Below are positions 8,519 to 19,000 of a stretch of DNA of 64,000 nt, piece by piece; within the stretch, counting starts at the first letter, position 1; the number at the start of each line of letters is the position of its first letter. The notes below the pieces were generated by a model. That model searched no databases. It was not told the DNA's origin and worked only from the letters and a program-made list of their open reading frames with translations. Position numbers and translations under genes: made by a program. The stretch spans positions 1-64,000 of the forward strand of contig CAYWNA010000007.1 in assembly GCA_964459305.1 (NCBI GenBank), read 5' to 3'. Source of the DNA: CAYWNA01 sp964459305 (GTDB lineage: Bacteria; Planctomycetota; Planctomycetia; Pirellulales; Pirellulaceae).

Positions 8519-11326
8519 TCAGTTCCACGCCTCGCATTCGGCCCAGTTGTCGCCCACCTTGACGTCGACTTTCAACGGGACGGTGAGCCGCTCGACCAGA
8601 CTCATTTCCTCATTCACGAGGCAGGCCAATCGATCGACTTCTTCCGGTGGGACTTCAAAGACCAATTCATCGTGTATCTGCAACAACATCCGTGCCTGAA
8701 GCGTTTCTTGCCGCATTCGGTGGTGGACTTTGATCATCGCCTTTTTGATCAAGTCGGCTGCCGATCCTTGGATAACGGTGTTTATCGCGATTCGCTCCGG
8801 CTGGGTTCTCTGCCGCGAGTCGCCAAGGGATGAGGGGTCGCGAACGCCTTGAACGGTACGCCGTCGACCGAGGATACTACTAACATAACCCTTCTGCCGA
8901 CACTCCGCTAGTGTCTTAGCGATAAACTCATCAACTCCGGGGTACCGGGCAAAGTAGGCGTCAATGAATCCGGCTGCCTGTTCTTGGTCGATATCCAGCG
9001 ATTTGGCCAACCCAAACGGACTTTGGCCATAAATCACGCCAAAATTGACAGCTTTGGCACTGCGCCGCATTTCCCGCGTCACCTCCTCCAGAGGCACCTC
9101 GTATACCTCGCTGGCCACAAGGGCGTGGATATCCTGGTCGTCGGCGAACGCCTTCTGTAGCGTGGCGTCGCCGGAAAAATGGGCCAGCACGCGCAATTCG
9201 ATCTGCGAATAGTCCGCGGCCAGCAGTTTCCAGCCCTCCTCGCCCGCCAAGAACGCCGAGCGGATTTCGCGACCATCGTCCGTGCGGACCGGAATGTTCT
9301 GCAGATTGGGGTCCTTCGAACTGAGCCGGCCGGTCGCGGCGACATCCTGTTTGAACGACGTATGGACTCGGCCTGTCTCCGGATGCACCAACTCGGCCAA
9401 GGCGTCCACGTAGGTGCTTTTCAGCTTGGCGTACTGTCGATACTCGATGATTTTCGCCGGCAACTCGTGTTGCTTTGCCAGTTCGTTCAGCACATCGGCG
9501 TCGGTGCTCGGTCCGCCTGTTTTCGTCTTGCGCTGAACTGGAAGACCAAGGTCCTCGAACAGTACTTTCGAGAGCTGTTTTCGCGAGTCGATGTTGAACG
9601 ACCCACCGGCCGACTCGTAGATTTCTTCCTCCAACGATGCCATGCGCTGGCCGAACCGCTGCCCCAACTCGGCCAGTCGCTGAACGTCGACCTTGATGCC
9701 GTTGAACTCCAACTCGGTCAGCACCGCGATCAACGGCACCTCCAGATCGCGGTACAGCCCCGCCAGCGATTCTTCATCCAAGCGGCGTTGGAGGGTTTCC
9801 ACCAAACGCAGCGGCACATCCGCATCTTCGGCCGCATACGGGGTCACCAGCTCGACCGGCACTTCATTCATTCGTTTCTGCTTCTTGCCGGTGCCGATCA
9901 GCTCGCTGATCTTGATCGTCGCATGGCCCAAGTATCGTCGGGCGAGATCATCGATGCTGTGATTCCGTTCGCCAGGATCGATCAAGTAGTCCGCCACCAT
10001 GGTGTCAAACGCGACCCCGCGAAGATCCACACCCGCCGTGCGCAGAACCACCGTGTCGTACTTCAAGTTCTGACCAATCTTCTGGATGTCCGGATTTTCC
10101 AACACCGGTCGCAGAGCTTCGCGCACCACGTCCGGATCAAGTTGAGGATCGCCCGCCGGAGCCCGCACGGGAACGTAGTACGCCAGACCTTCCTGCCAAG
10201 CAAACGAGTATCCGACGATCTCCGCCCACCGGGGGTTGGTGGACGTGGTTTCCGTGTCGACGGAGATTCGCTGCTGTTGGGAAAGCTGCTGAACGAGTTG
10301 GTGGAACTCCTCCAGCGTCGTCACCGTGCGGTAGTCGGCCGTCCACGCGGCTGTCACCACGCCGCCTAATCGCTCGGCGAGCCGCCGAAAGCCGAACTCC
10401 TGGCACAACGACTGGACGGTTTCGTGGTCGAAATCCGTCACGCTTCCGGCGTCCCAGTCGATGTTGATGGGCACATCGTCGGCCAACCGCACCAAGTCAC
10501 GGCTGAGCATGGCCACCTCACGGCCGTTCATCAAGTTCTCACGCCGCTTCTTGCCCGAAATCTCCTCCGCGTGGTCCAGCACGCCTTCCAGCGTTTCGTA
10601 CTTGAGCAGCAACTCGGTGGCGATCTTGGGGCCGATCAAGGCAACGCCAGGAACGTTGTCGGTCTTGTCGCCGACCAGTGACTGGAAGTCAACAACCTGG
10701 TCCGGACGAATTCCCCAAACCTTTAAGAGGTCCGCTTCGTCAAACACTTCATCCTTGCGGATGTTGTAGATTTTCACGTGATCGGTGATCAACTGTCGGC
10801 AGTCTTTGTCGCTGGTGACCACGTAGCACTTCATGCCTGCCGTGTCGGCCTTGCCGGCCAGAGTCGCCAGCACGTCGTCAGCTTCGTAGTCAGGGCATTC
10901 CAAGCTGGGGATTCCCATCGCCTGGAGCACACGATGAATATTGGGAATCTGGGGCTTCAGATCCTCCGGCATTTCGTCACGGCCGGCCTTGTATTCCGGA
11001 TAAAGCCTGTCACGGAATGTGCCTCCGGGCAGATCGAAGGCACAGAATAGATAGTCGGGACGCTTGTTTTCCAGTAAATCGACCACATCCCGAACAAACC
11101 CGTGCACGGCACCCACAGGCTGCCCCGTGGGACTGGTCATCGCGGGTAAGGCGTGAAAAACCTGAAAAATCAAGGCGTAGGCGTCGATGATGTAGACGGT
11201 TTCGTCGGCCGAAGGCTCCCTCGCCTGCAGCTTTCGCTCGTTTTCAGCCGGCGCATCGTCGTCAGCAGAATCGGCGGCCTCTTTGTTGACTTCAAACAAC
11301 ATGCGCTGATTGGGCTGCTTGGGCAT
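8519..11326 (-). CDS. polA: DNA polymerase I
   Basis: 935-residue repair and Okazaki-fragment polymerase with all three activities apparently intact. The 5' nuclease domain covers roughly residues 40-330 (YIIDAYALIFQ, YEADDVLATLA, DKTDNVPGV). The 3'-5' proofreading exonuclease has DTETTSTNP, NLKYDTVVL and YAAEDADVPL, so its metal-binding acids are kept, unlike in many PolA proteins. The polymerase domain has motif A DYSQIELRVLAHFSGD, motif B RRSAKAVNFGVIYG and motif C QIHDELVFEVP. The first ~38 residues are a non-conserved acidic extension. It is followed by coaE after 15 bases. I see no good Shine-Dalgarno before the start. Confidence 0.97.
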   Translation of the reverse strand: MPKQPNQRMLFEVNKEAADSADDDAPAENERKLQAREPSADETVYIIDAYALIFQVFHALPAMTSPTGQPVGAVHGFVRDVVDLLENKRPDYLFCAFDLPGGTFRDRLYPEYKAGRDEMPEDLKPQIPNIHRVLQAMGIPSLECPDYEADDVLATLAGKADTAGMKCYVVTSDKDCRQLITDHVKIYNIRKDEVFDEADLLKVWGIRPDQVVDFQSLVGDKTDNVPGVALIGPKIATELLLKYETLEGVLDHAEEISGKKRRENLMNGREVAMLSRDLVRLADDVPINIDWDAGSVTDFDHETVQSLCQEFGFRRLAERLGGVVTAAWTADYRTVTTLEEFHQLVQQLSQQQRISVDTETTSTNPRWAEIVGYSFAWQEGLAYYVPVRAPAGDPQLDPDVVREALRPVLENPDIQKIGQNLKYDTVVLRTAGVDLRGVAFDTMVADYLIDPGERNHSIDDLARRYLGHATIKISELIGTGKKQKRMNEVPVELVTPYAAEDADVPLRLVETLQRRLDEESLAGLYRDLEVPLIAVLTELEFNGIKVDVQRLAELGQRFGQRMASLEEEIYESAGGSFNIDSRKQLSKVLFEDLGLPVQRKTKTGGPSTDADVLNELAKQHELPAKIIEYRQYAKLKSTYVDALAELVHPETGRVHTSFKQDVAATGRLSSKDPNLQNIPVRTDDGREIRSAFLAGEEGWKLLAADYSQIELRVLAHFSGDATLQKAFADDQDIHALVASEVYEVPLEEVTREMRRSAKAVNFGVIYGQSPFGLAKSLDIDQEQAAGFIDAYFARYPGVDEFIAKTLAECRQKGYVSSILGRRRTVQGVRDPSSLGDSRQRTQPERIAINTVIQGSAADLIKKAMIKVHHRMRQETLQARMLLQIHDELVFEVPPEEVDRLACLVNEEMSLVERLTVPLKVDVKVGDNWAECEAWN

Positions 11327-11538
11327 GACGAGGAGGCATTTCGACAGAGAAATGGAACCGCACGAAGGTTAGGAAGTGCAGTGTGGATGAATTGGGTCCG
11401 TGGCACTCTTCTCCAATCGTAGAAACGCCCGTACCCACGTGTCAAGCTGCCCACGCCATTCGACGCGCCAAGAAACGGCGTCGCAACACACGCGAAGATT
11501 GGTGACATTTCTCGACGCTGACCAAATCAGCGGAGCGA

Positions 11539-12900
11539 TCACCGGTTGAATTCGACGCCGGCCGTCAATGCGTGGGTGAAGACAGCCGTCTGGGACCCTT
11601 CACGGCTGAGTCCGAAGTCGGGCAGCTCGTAAGCGATCTTTGGCGCGGCGCGGCTGATTCCGCCAATGACCATTCCCGTGTAGCCGATGCGGAAAGCCAC
11701 ACAGTGGTTGATCTTGGCCGTGCCTTCGATTCGCCACTCGCCCACCGGTGAAAACGCAACGTCGTTATACGAGTCGGTGAACGAACTGGCAAACAGGTTA
11801 GCTGGCCCGTTCGCAGGTCCGCCGGACTCCTCAACACCCGCGTAGCTCCCCATCTGATGCGCCCGTTGACTATTGAGCCCAGCGGTAAATAGACCTTCGG
11901 CCGTTAAACCAAAATAGCCCCATCGTCGCGTCCAACGCGCACCGATCTGGGGCCCAAAAATACGATTCTCTACGGATGTGTCCCAGAAAGCGCCGTTCAT
12001 TATGCTTCCTGTGCCTGAGACATTGAGTTCATCGTTCAGGCACATATAGCGAACGCCCAGATACCAGTCCAGGGTCTGCCCGAAATGCGACCCCGGGTGG
12101 CGAAACATCGCCATCAACTCCATCGTGTCCAATTCGATGTGGCTGGTGGCCTCGATATCTTCAAAAATGACGGTGTACGATACCATATCTCCAGTGTCGA
12201 TCACCGCGGGTGTGTCCGGTACACCATCGAAGGGCGGGGCGTAGACTGGAGGAGTCCCAGAGCCCGTCCCGATATCTTCGCCCGTGCGCCCGTAAATGTT
12301 GTTCAGGTTGAGGTCGTCGTCGTAACCATCATTGTTGGAATCTTGGTAACCGTCCAGGAGGTTATCCGGATCGTTGAACAGAATGGTACCTCCACCGGAT
12401 GACATCGTTTGTTCATGGTCAATTGTCGTCCAGCTGGCAATCCAGCCTGATTGACGTCCGACCCATCCGAATTCATATCGATGTCCCAAAGAGAACGCAC
12501 TATCATCCCACGATGTCTCCAGGCTGTTACGTACGTATGTGGGAACGCCGTTTACCGTCCACCATCCGTCCTGGGCCGGATCGCCGATCACGCCATCGCT
12601 TGGCGACGTGAGTGTCATGTATAGGCGATCGTACTGGAAGAAGAGCCCTTGGTTGGGCCGTTCGTCAAGTGCCATGTCGACGGGCAATGCGGAATAGTCT
12701 GTACTGGGAGCGTGGTATGGCGCCACGTCTTGCGTACTGAGCGGGTAGTATGGCGCCGTGTCTTGGGTACTGGGAGGGCCGTATGGCACCGCGTCTTGAC
12801 TTACCATCCAGTAGTTGGCTTGCCCGATACACACACGGTTTGTGTTAGGTGAAAGGAGTCCCAGTACGGCCAGACATGGTACCACAAATCTGAACACCAT
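11539..12900 (-). CDS. Predicted outer-membrane beta-barrel protein
   Basis: 453-residue exported protein. I chose ATG 12900 (MVFRFVVPCLAVLGLLSP), which gives a signal-like start with AGGAT upstream; the frame is open 32 more codons. Mature residues ~30-65 hold three 11-residue tandem repeats of the type STQDxAPYxxP. The rest alternates polar and aromatic residues (YRLYMTLTSP, WYLGVRYMCLND, RIGYTGMVIGG) and ends EFNR, which suggests an outer-membrane barrel, perhaps of the planctomycete BBP7 type. The middle contains a Ca-ligand-like acidic stretch (DSNNDGYDDDLNLNN). Function unknown. It lies 212 bases upstream of polA on the same strand. Confidence 0.6.
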   Translation of the reverse strand: MVFRFVVPCLAVLGLLSPNTNRVCIGQANYWMVSQDAVPYGPPSTQDTAPYYPLSTQDVAPYHAPSTDYSALPVDMALDERPNQGLFFQYDRLYMTLTSPSDGVIGDPAQDGWWTVNGVPTYVRNSLETSWDDSAFSLGHRYEFGWVGRQSGWIASWTTIDHEQTMSSGGGTILFNDPDNLLDGYQDSNNDGYDDDLNLNNIYGRTGEDIGTGSGTPPVYAPPFDGVPDTPAVIDTGDMVSYTVIFEDIEATSHIELDTMELMAMFRHPGSHFGQTLDWYLGVRYMCLNDELNVSGTGSIMNGAFWDTSVENRIFGPQIGARWTRRWGYFGLTAEGLFTAGLNSQRAHQMGSYAGVEESGGPANGPANLFASSFTDSYNDVAFSPVGEWRIEGTAKINHCVAFRIGYTGMVIGGISRAAPKIAYELPDFGLSREGSQTAVFTHALTAGVEFNR

Positions 12901-13373
12901 AGCCTGAATCCTGTCCGTCGATTGGCAACGATCCCTCGATACGGAACGAGCGCAAAGAATCCGTACTTTGGCACTATCGTCGTCGCAGTAAGCCAAGTTC
13001 GGTACGCAGGGGCGCGACGTATGAGCAATTATTCTCGCCCGGTTGCCACTGCTAGAACCGGTACCACTCGGACGCCGACAGGACCCACAAAACGCCCAAA
13101 AACGTCGCTGCCCGCGACACTCGATGTGTCGTATCTGGCACTAAACGACAAAAACGAAAATGACGGCGCACTGGGCAGATTGGGAAATCTGCCCCACAAC
13201 CTGCGAATCCCGATTTGACGTGTCAGCAGCCAGTCTTTCCGCAACTTGAGTATCCCCCAAGAATTCTCAACAGCCCAGTTGGCGTGCCTAGCCGCGGAAC
13301 GACTTGGTTGATAGTATTACCTGAGCAACAGAATGGTGGCGCCAAAGTTGAGGATTGACACGTCGGTTTGAAA
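12901..13373. other. Divergent intergenic region
   Basis: No gene recognised. It separates the minus-strand barrel protein from the plus-strand lipoprotein pair and must hold both promoters, but I could not place either with confidence. Confidence 0.5.
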
Positions 13374-13958
13374 ATGCGAGTAGTTCGTTGCCTTGTTTCG
13401 CTGGTGCTGGCAGTTTCGCTGGTAGGAATAGGCTGCCAGCCGCGCAGGTCCGCACCGATCGGCCTGTCGTCAAATTCCAGCAACGCGACGACGCTGGCCG
13501 CAACTACCACGTCGGTCTCGGCGGTTCTGGACAAGGCAGAACTGCCGGTTTCGGGCAATGAATCGGAAACTGAAAAGGAACGCAACCGAACGTCTTCGAT
13601 CTCGTTTGACGATCTGGAATTGAAGATGAAAGAGGATGCAGTTTTTGATCGCTCGCTGCTGACCGAACGGGCGAAGGAGTTGGAGGGGTGCAGAGTCCGC
13701 ATTCGCGGTTTCATTTATCCGTCCATAATGCAGCAGACAGGCATCACCAAGTTCCCGCTGGTGAAAAATACGGAGTGCAAATTCGGCCCCGGCGGCGTTG
13801 CCCACCATATCATCGTGGTGGAGATGCAGGAGGGATCGAGCACCTCGTTCACGGTGCGTCCGATCGCCGTGGAAGGCATCCTGTCGGTGCGCCCGTACGA
13901 CGGTGCGGACGGAAATACTTGGGCAATCTATCACATGGTTTGCGAGAAAGTCGACTGA
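13374..13958 (+). CDS. DUF3299-like lipoprotein
   Basis: 194-residue predicted lipoprotein. A short hydrophobic signal ends at a Cys near residue 21 (VGIGC), followed by a ~60-residue polar linker. The conserved C-terminal ~100 residues (GCRVRIRGFIYPS, KNTECKFGPGG, HHIIVVEM, GILSVRPYDG) resemble DUF3299, a periplasmic OB-fold-like family. I use ATG 13374; an in-frame TTG two codons upstream is possible. The next gene begins 20 bases after the stop and encodes another lipoprotein with a related OB-like ending, so the two probably act together. Function unknown; cupric or zinc handling is only a guess from the neighbour's His-rich tail. Confidence 0.7.
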   Translation: MRVVRCLVSLVLAVSLVGIGCQPRRSAPIGLSSNSSNATTLAATTTSVSAVLDKAELPVSGNESETEKERNRTSSISFDDLELKMKEDAVFDRSLLTERAKELEGCRVRIRGFIYPSIMQQTGITKFPLVKNTECKFGPGGVAHHIIVVEMQEGSSTSFTVRPIAVEGILSVRPYDGADGNTWAIYHMVCEKVD

Positions 13959-13978
13959 CCGCTTAGGAGACCAAACAA

Positions 13979-14812
13979 ATGAAGAAACATGGAGCAATCA
14001 TCGGGCTGGCTTTTCTGCCAGTGGCAATTCTGTCCGTCGGCTGCGGGCAGACGAAGACAACAGACGATCCCCAAATACTTGCTCAACGCGCGAAGTACGT
14101 GCTGGCCGCTGAGCCACAAGGGGCTATCAGCGTCGTGGAAGCCAGAACGACTGTCGAAAAGGGCGAACCGATCGTTCTGGCGGGACGGATTGATGCGGGC
14201 GGCGACCAGCCGTGGGATGAAGGGCAAGCGGCCTTCTTCATCACCGACGTAGCCGCGGCATCGCACGGCGACCATCAACACAGTCAAGAAGCTCACACAC
14301 ACGACAGTGATCCCGCAGACCACAAAGACGCTCACAGCGACGATCACGACCACGGGCACGCCGAGGAACACGAAGCCCACGACGACGATCACGACCACGG
14401 CCATGCCGAGGAGCACGAAGCCCACGACGACGGTAAGGGGGGCAAGAACGGGAACGAAGCTCACGGGCATGATCACGACGACACGCATGACCACGAACAT
14501 GCGAGCGGGGACGAGCACGAACACGAAGCCCATGAAGAAGCCCACAAGCACGACCATGGGGATGTGCACTCCGCGCACAGTCACCCAGGCCACAACCACG
14601 AAGACTGCGCATTCTGCGCCCGTGGCAAGTCCCAGACGGATTCATTGGCGGTGGTCGAGTTTCTGGACGAGCAAGGGAAGAGGCTGCCGATCGACGCCCG
14701 CGAGTTGCTGGGGGTCAAGAGAGATCAGGAGGTAGTCGTCCGCGGCCGCGGAAAGATCAATGACCTTGGCTACCTGATTATTGCTGCCGAAGGCATCTAC
14801 ATTCGCGAGTGA
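13979..14812 (+). CDS. His-rich lipoprotein with OB-like ends
   Basis: 277 residues. The signal ends at Cys 22 (LSVGC). Residues ~40-90 (PIVLAGRIDAGG, AAFFITDV) and ~215-277 (VVEFLDEQGKRL, EVVVRGRGKINDLGYLIIAAEGIYI) look like two halves of an OB-fold-like domain. Between them lies a ~120-residue insertion extremely rich in His, Asp and Glu, including two tandem copies of DHDHGHAEEHEAHDD. The insertion ends in HNHEDCAFCARG, a Cys-x2-Cys knuckle. Such stretches bind Zn, Ni or Cu in known metal chaperones, so I infer a periplasmic metal-binding role. A strong AGGAG precedes the ATG and the gene sits 20 bases after the DUF3299-like gene, forming an operon. Confidence 0.7.
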   Translation: MKKHGAIIGLAFLPVAILSVGCGQTKTTDDPQILAQRAKYVLAAEPQGAISVVEARTTVEKGEPIVLAGRIDAGGDQPWDEGQAAFFITDVAAASHGDHQHSQEAHTHDSDPADHKDAHSDDHDHGHAEEHEAHDDDHDHGHAEEHEAHDDGKGGKNGNEAHGHDHDDTHDHEHASGDEHEHEAHEEAHKHDHGDVHSAHSHPGHNHEDCAFCARGKSQTDSLAVVEFLDEQGKRLPIDARELLGVKRDQEVVVRGRGKINDLGYLIIAAEGIYIRE

Positions 14813-14859
14813 CGACGATGGATTACTTTGCCTGTCACATTTTTCCGCCGGCGTGGCGG

Positions 14860-15999
14860 TCAGTCTGACAGGCCCGGCGAGGCTTTGAGGAAGTTGCCGT
14901 AGCCGACGATGATCGTCGAGCCGATCAGAACGGCCAGGCCGAGCGCAAGTAGCACGTGCGTTCGGAGGCTGGTCCCTTTCCATTCCCTCAAAACGATGCC
15001 CCACAGGCTGCTGAAGATGATGATGCTGGCCATGTGGAGCGTCCAACTGGAGAACTCGTATTTGCCCATCCGCGTTTGGCCCATGCTGTAGAAGAAGAAC
15101 TGCATGTACCAAGTCGTGCCGGCAAGGGCCGAGAACATGTAGTTGCGGAGGATCGGTACCCGCTCGGCGTCCTTGGGGACCACTCCTTCGCTTGCACTCG
15201 CCTCCGCCACGACTTCTATGCGGACGGCCAGATACTCGTGGCCCGACCGATTCTTGACGTTGAGAATCGCGCACCAGATGAAGTTCGTCGTGAATCCGCC
15301 CCACAGCACGACGACCAACACCGGAAGATTCTGCCAGAGATCGCTCTGTCCCTGTTCCAGCAGCGACGTCTTTGCCAGCTCGCCGATCGGTTTGCCCGCC
15401 GCGAGCCCATAGGCAAACGCAGCGCTCATCACGCCGGAGAAGGTGGCCACGAGGATACCCTTGATGAAGCTGAATTCCTGGACGGTTTCCTTCTTCTCTT
15501 CCTCGCTCAATTCGCGTTCTTTCGACATTCCCGCCATGCCCGTCACTGCGATCCCGGCCAGGCAAACGGCGACGCCGAAGAGAATGATCTGACCGGAGGT
15601 TTCCTGGACGATGGTCCCGATCGTCCCGTCGAAGATGGGCGGCATGAGTGTGCCAAAGGCAGCGCAATACCCCAGAGCCACGGCCATCCCCAGCGCGATG
15701 CCCAGGTAGCGCATGGTCAGGCCGAACGTCAGCCCACCAAGCCCCCACATGGCGCCGAATACGTAGGCCCACATGACGCCTTTAGAGCTGTTCTCGTATG
15801 CGGTGACGATCACGTTCCACATGTCCGGGACCAGTAGCCAAGCCAGAACCAACGGCGCGACGATCCAACTGAACACGCCGCCCACCAGCCAGTAGGTCTC
15901 CCAGGACCATTTCTTCACGCCACGATACGGAATATAGAAACTCGCCGAAGCCAGTCCCCCGATCCAGTGAAAAAACACGCCAAGAAAGGGATTTACCAT
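14860..15999 (-). CDS. rhaT: RhaT-type L-rhamnose/H+ symporter
   Basis: 379-residue inner-membrane transporter with about ten hydrophobic segments. The N-terminus (NPFLGVFFHWIGGLASASFY) and YRGVKKWSWETYWLVGGVFSW closely match the RhaT sugar-proton symporter family, whose characterised member imports L-rhamnose. It starts seven bases after the stop of the GH106-type gene with AGGAAG just upstream, so the pair is an operon. Context therefore supports uptake of rhamnose released by the neighbouring glycosidase. The central loop is charged, and an acidic stretch (ELSEEEKKETVQEF) separates the two halves. Confidence 0.88.
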   Translation of the reverse strand: MVNPFLGVFFHWIGGLASASFYIPYRGVKKWSWETYWLVGGVFSWIVAPLVLAWLLVPDMWNVIVTAYENSSKGVMWAYVFGAMWGLGGLTFGLTMRYLGIALGMAVALGYCAAFGTLMPPIFDGTIGTIVQETSGQIILFGVAVCLAGIAVTGMAGMSKERELSEEEKKETVQEFSFIKGILVATFSGVMSAAFAYGLAAGKPIGELAKTSLLEQGQSDLWQNLPVLVVVLWGGFTTNFIWCAILNVKNRSGHEYLAVRIEVVAEASASEGVVPKDAERVPILRNYMFSALAGTTWYMQFFFYSMGQTRMGKYEFSSWTLHMASIIIFSSLWGIVLREWKGTSLRTHVLLALGLAVLIGSTIIVGYGNFLKASPGLSD

Positions 16000-16006
16000 G
16001 AGCTTC

Positions 16007-19000
16007 CTATTTCACCTCCACTCGCTCGGCCGCCTCGACGGTCACCGGTCCGAGCAGACCGGCGGGCTGAAGCGGAGCGTTTTCCTTTAGCGTGACCTTG
16101 GAAAGAAACGTGAGCCGCTTCTCAGGCGACAGGGCCAGATCGCCGACGAGACGATTGTTCCAGGGATTGATGACATCGATCTCCAAACGGTTGTCGCCCG
16201 GACGCACGGCGGACGTGATTTCCATCCGCCATGGCGCCATCCAAAGCGTACCGACCTCTCGGCCGTTAACGCGCACCGTGGCCAAATCGCGCACCTTTCC
16301 GAGATCGAGGTACAGATGCCGCTCCATCCACGAATCAGGAAGACTGAAGGAACTTCGGTAAGTCGCTTTGCCGGAGTAATGTTTGATGCCTTGCTCCGGG
16401 CGCTGGGTCCAGTCTTCGAGCTTGTCGAATCGCACACTCTCCGGTGCATCCCAGCCCGGAGCGAACTGCACCTGCCATGGACCGGCCAGTTGCAGCGGTT
16501 CCCAGAGGGAGGCGACGTTGAACCGGCGGATCGTACCGTCAGCGCTCTCCAATGCGTAACTACCCGGATGCCAAACCAATGCTTCGATATCGTCGTTTGC
16601 GCCGCGCGTGAGCTCGACAGCCGTGGCCGGCGGGCGCGTGCCGGGGCGCGGCATGGATCGCATTAGACTCGCGATTTCCGTCGCGCCGAGGGAGCGATCG
16701 ATCTGTTGGAAGCTGCCCAGTTCGCCTCGGAACGGAGCGCCACCGCCTTTGGCCGCAGTGCCGGGATGGACGGTGTGGCCGCTCGTCAAACCGGCACGGA
16801 CCAGCTTGCCGTTAAGGTAGAGGCTTGGTTGCGCGTCGCGATACACTACAGCAACGTGCGTCCAGTCATCGAGCGATGCGGCGTGAACCAGCAACGGCAC
16901 GAAGTAACTCGCTCCGTGTTCGAACACGCAAACCCCGTTCCGCCCGACGGCCAGGCCGCAGCCGGCATGGGTCTGGTCGCCGAACGTGTTTCCGTGTGGC
17001 GGGTAGAGGGCATCGTTGCGAGGCTCGCCAAGGCCGCGGACGCCCCGATTGATCTCCTCGTGCAACGTTGTCTCGGCGGCTGGCTTTGCCCACACGGCAA
17101 TGGTGAAGTTGTCGGTCACATCCGCGTCGGCCCCCGCAGTCGTGTCCGGTTGGCTGGGCACGGCAGCCTTCAGATCCACGAGCGTCCCGCCGTTGCGCGT
17201 CACCGAAACGATGCGTTCGGCGTCGGCGGTCGCGTTGCGGAAGACCACGAACACCGAACCATGGGGACCCAAGTGAATGGGAAAACGGACTGTGCCGTCG
17301 GCGGCGTGGTAGACGGCCGGGCGCTCGATGCGTCCCGATTCGGGCCGCCACAGCTCTGGCGCCTTTCCGCTCACGCGACACTCCATCGTGGTGACGATCT
17401 CCTCGGGCTGTTGATTCGTCACGAAGTAGACGTGCACGTCTTTCGCGGCCCGATGCGTCCAGAGCACGGGTGTTGTGCTGGTCAAGTCGGACGGCACGCC
17501 GTCGGCGTCGAACAACTCGCTGAGGTTCTTCCCCCAAATCACGCGCCCGCTGCCCACACGACGCTCGCCCGATTCCGCCAAGTCCACGCCGCCCCAAATC
17601 TCGGCGGCCAGGCCTCGGACTTCTTCATCGCAAGCGGGGTAATTCTCCAAACTTGGCGATCGGGAAGGCGGAGCCCCGATCACCGTCGCGCCGGACCGCA
17701 CGAGGTCGCGTATCGTGCGGAGTAGTTCCGGTCGCATGGTCGGCATTTCGGGCAATACGAGCACACGATAGGACGTTCCGTGGGGCAGTGTAAGCAGCCC
17801 GTCGTCGACCGTGAGCTCATCCTGGATCACTTCGGCATTGATGTAATCGAAGTCACGACCCGGCGGCAGTTCCGGTTGGCGAATGCCGGTCATCTTTGGC
17901 GTGTCTTCGCCAATGAAGTAGGCAACGTCGGCCACGCGCGTGCCCTGTTGCAGCAAGTGACAACAGCGTCTCGCGTAATCGATCCACGCTCGCCCCGGCT
18001 CGAACCAGGTGTTATGCCGATTGAATTCGGTTCCGAACCAGGCATTGACGCCCGGCTTGCGGTCCTCCCATGGCTGGTGGATGTAGACGTGCAGCACAAA
18101 GTGGTTGATGCCTTGGCAGAAAGCCCAGTCGCCGCGCGCCTTTAGGCCCGACGGAACCGTCTGATACGGCGGCCCGCCAGTGAACGCTTCGGCCGACACG
18201 AACGGGAAGCCGTAGGTGTTGGCTGCCGAGGTGGCCGCGCGGCATTCGATCGAACCAAGACTGCCTGTCACCCAGAACTCGCCGCCCACCCGATCCGACT
18301 GCCCGCCGTACTGCAGAAACTCGGCCGGGAAGCCCCAATGGCCATAGTTTTCCAGCCACAACTGCAAGCCGTGCGGCCGGCAGAGGTCCCGCAGGCCGCC
18401 CACATAGTCTGCAGCGATTCTATCTGCGACCAAACGGCGCAGGTCCCACAGGAAGCGATCGGACTGGTCCGCGCTGCCGACGATGCGGCCGGTCAGCACT
18501 GGCAGCCACGGCGTCGGGTCGTAGCTGTATCGCCCGCGGAAAGTCTTCATGAAACCGTCCGTCCAATTCTGGGAGCCCATTTCGTAGCTGTCGGCGATCA
18601 CGTGCTTCAGGGCCTTGCGTTCGCTGGGCGGCATCCGGCGTAGTACCTCCCCGATGAAGGCGTCAAAATGTGCTTTGGCCGCTTCGCGGTTCATTTTGTC
18701 GACTTCCAGTCCTTCGCCTTCGGGCGAAGCGGGCGCGTTGCGTGTGCCCGTGGTCGTCATGCCCGTACGCAGCACGATCCATTCGCCGGGCGGCGCGTCC
18801 CAACCGAGCGTGCCATCAGGTGCAAGCTTGCCGGTCAGGTCGATAACATTGCCCGGCGGGATGGACAGCGTCTGCTGGTCCGGCTCCGGCTGGGCGGGCC
18901 AGAGGTACGTGTCCCACATCGGCAACGGCGTCGGATGCATCTTGCCAAGCTGTTTCTCGACGAACGACTCCAGACGTGCCGCGGGCGAAAGATCGATCTC

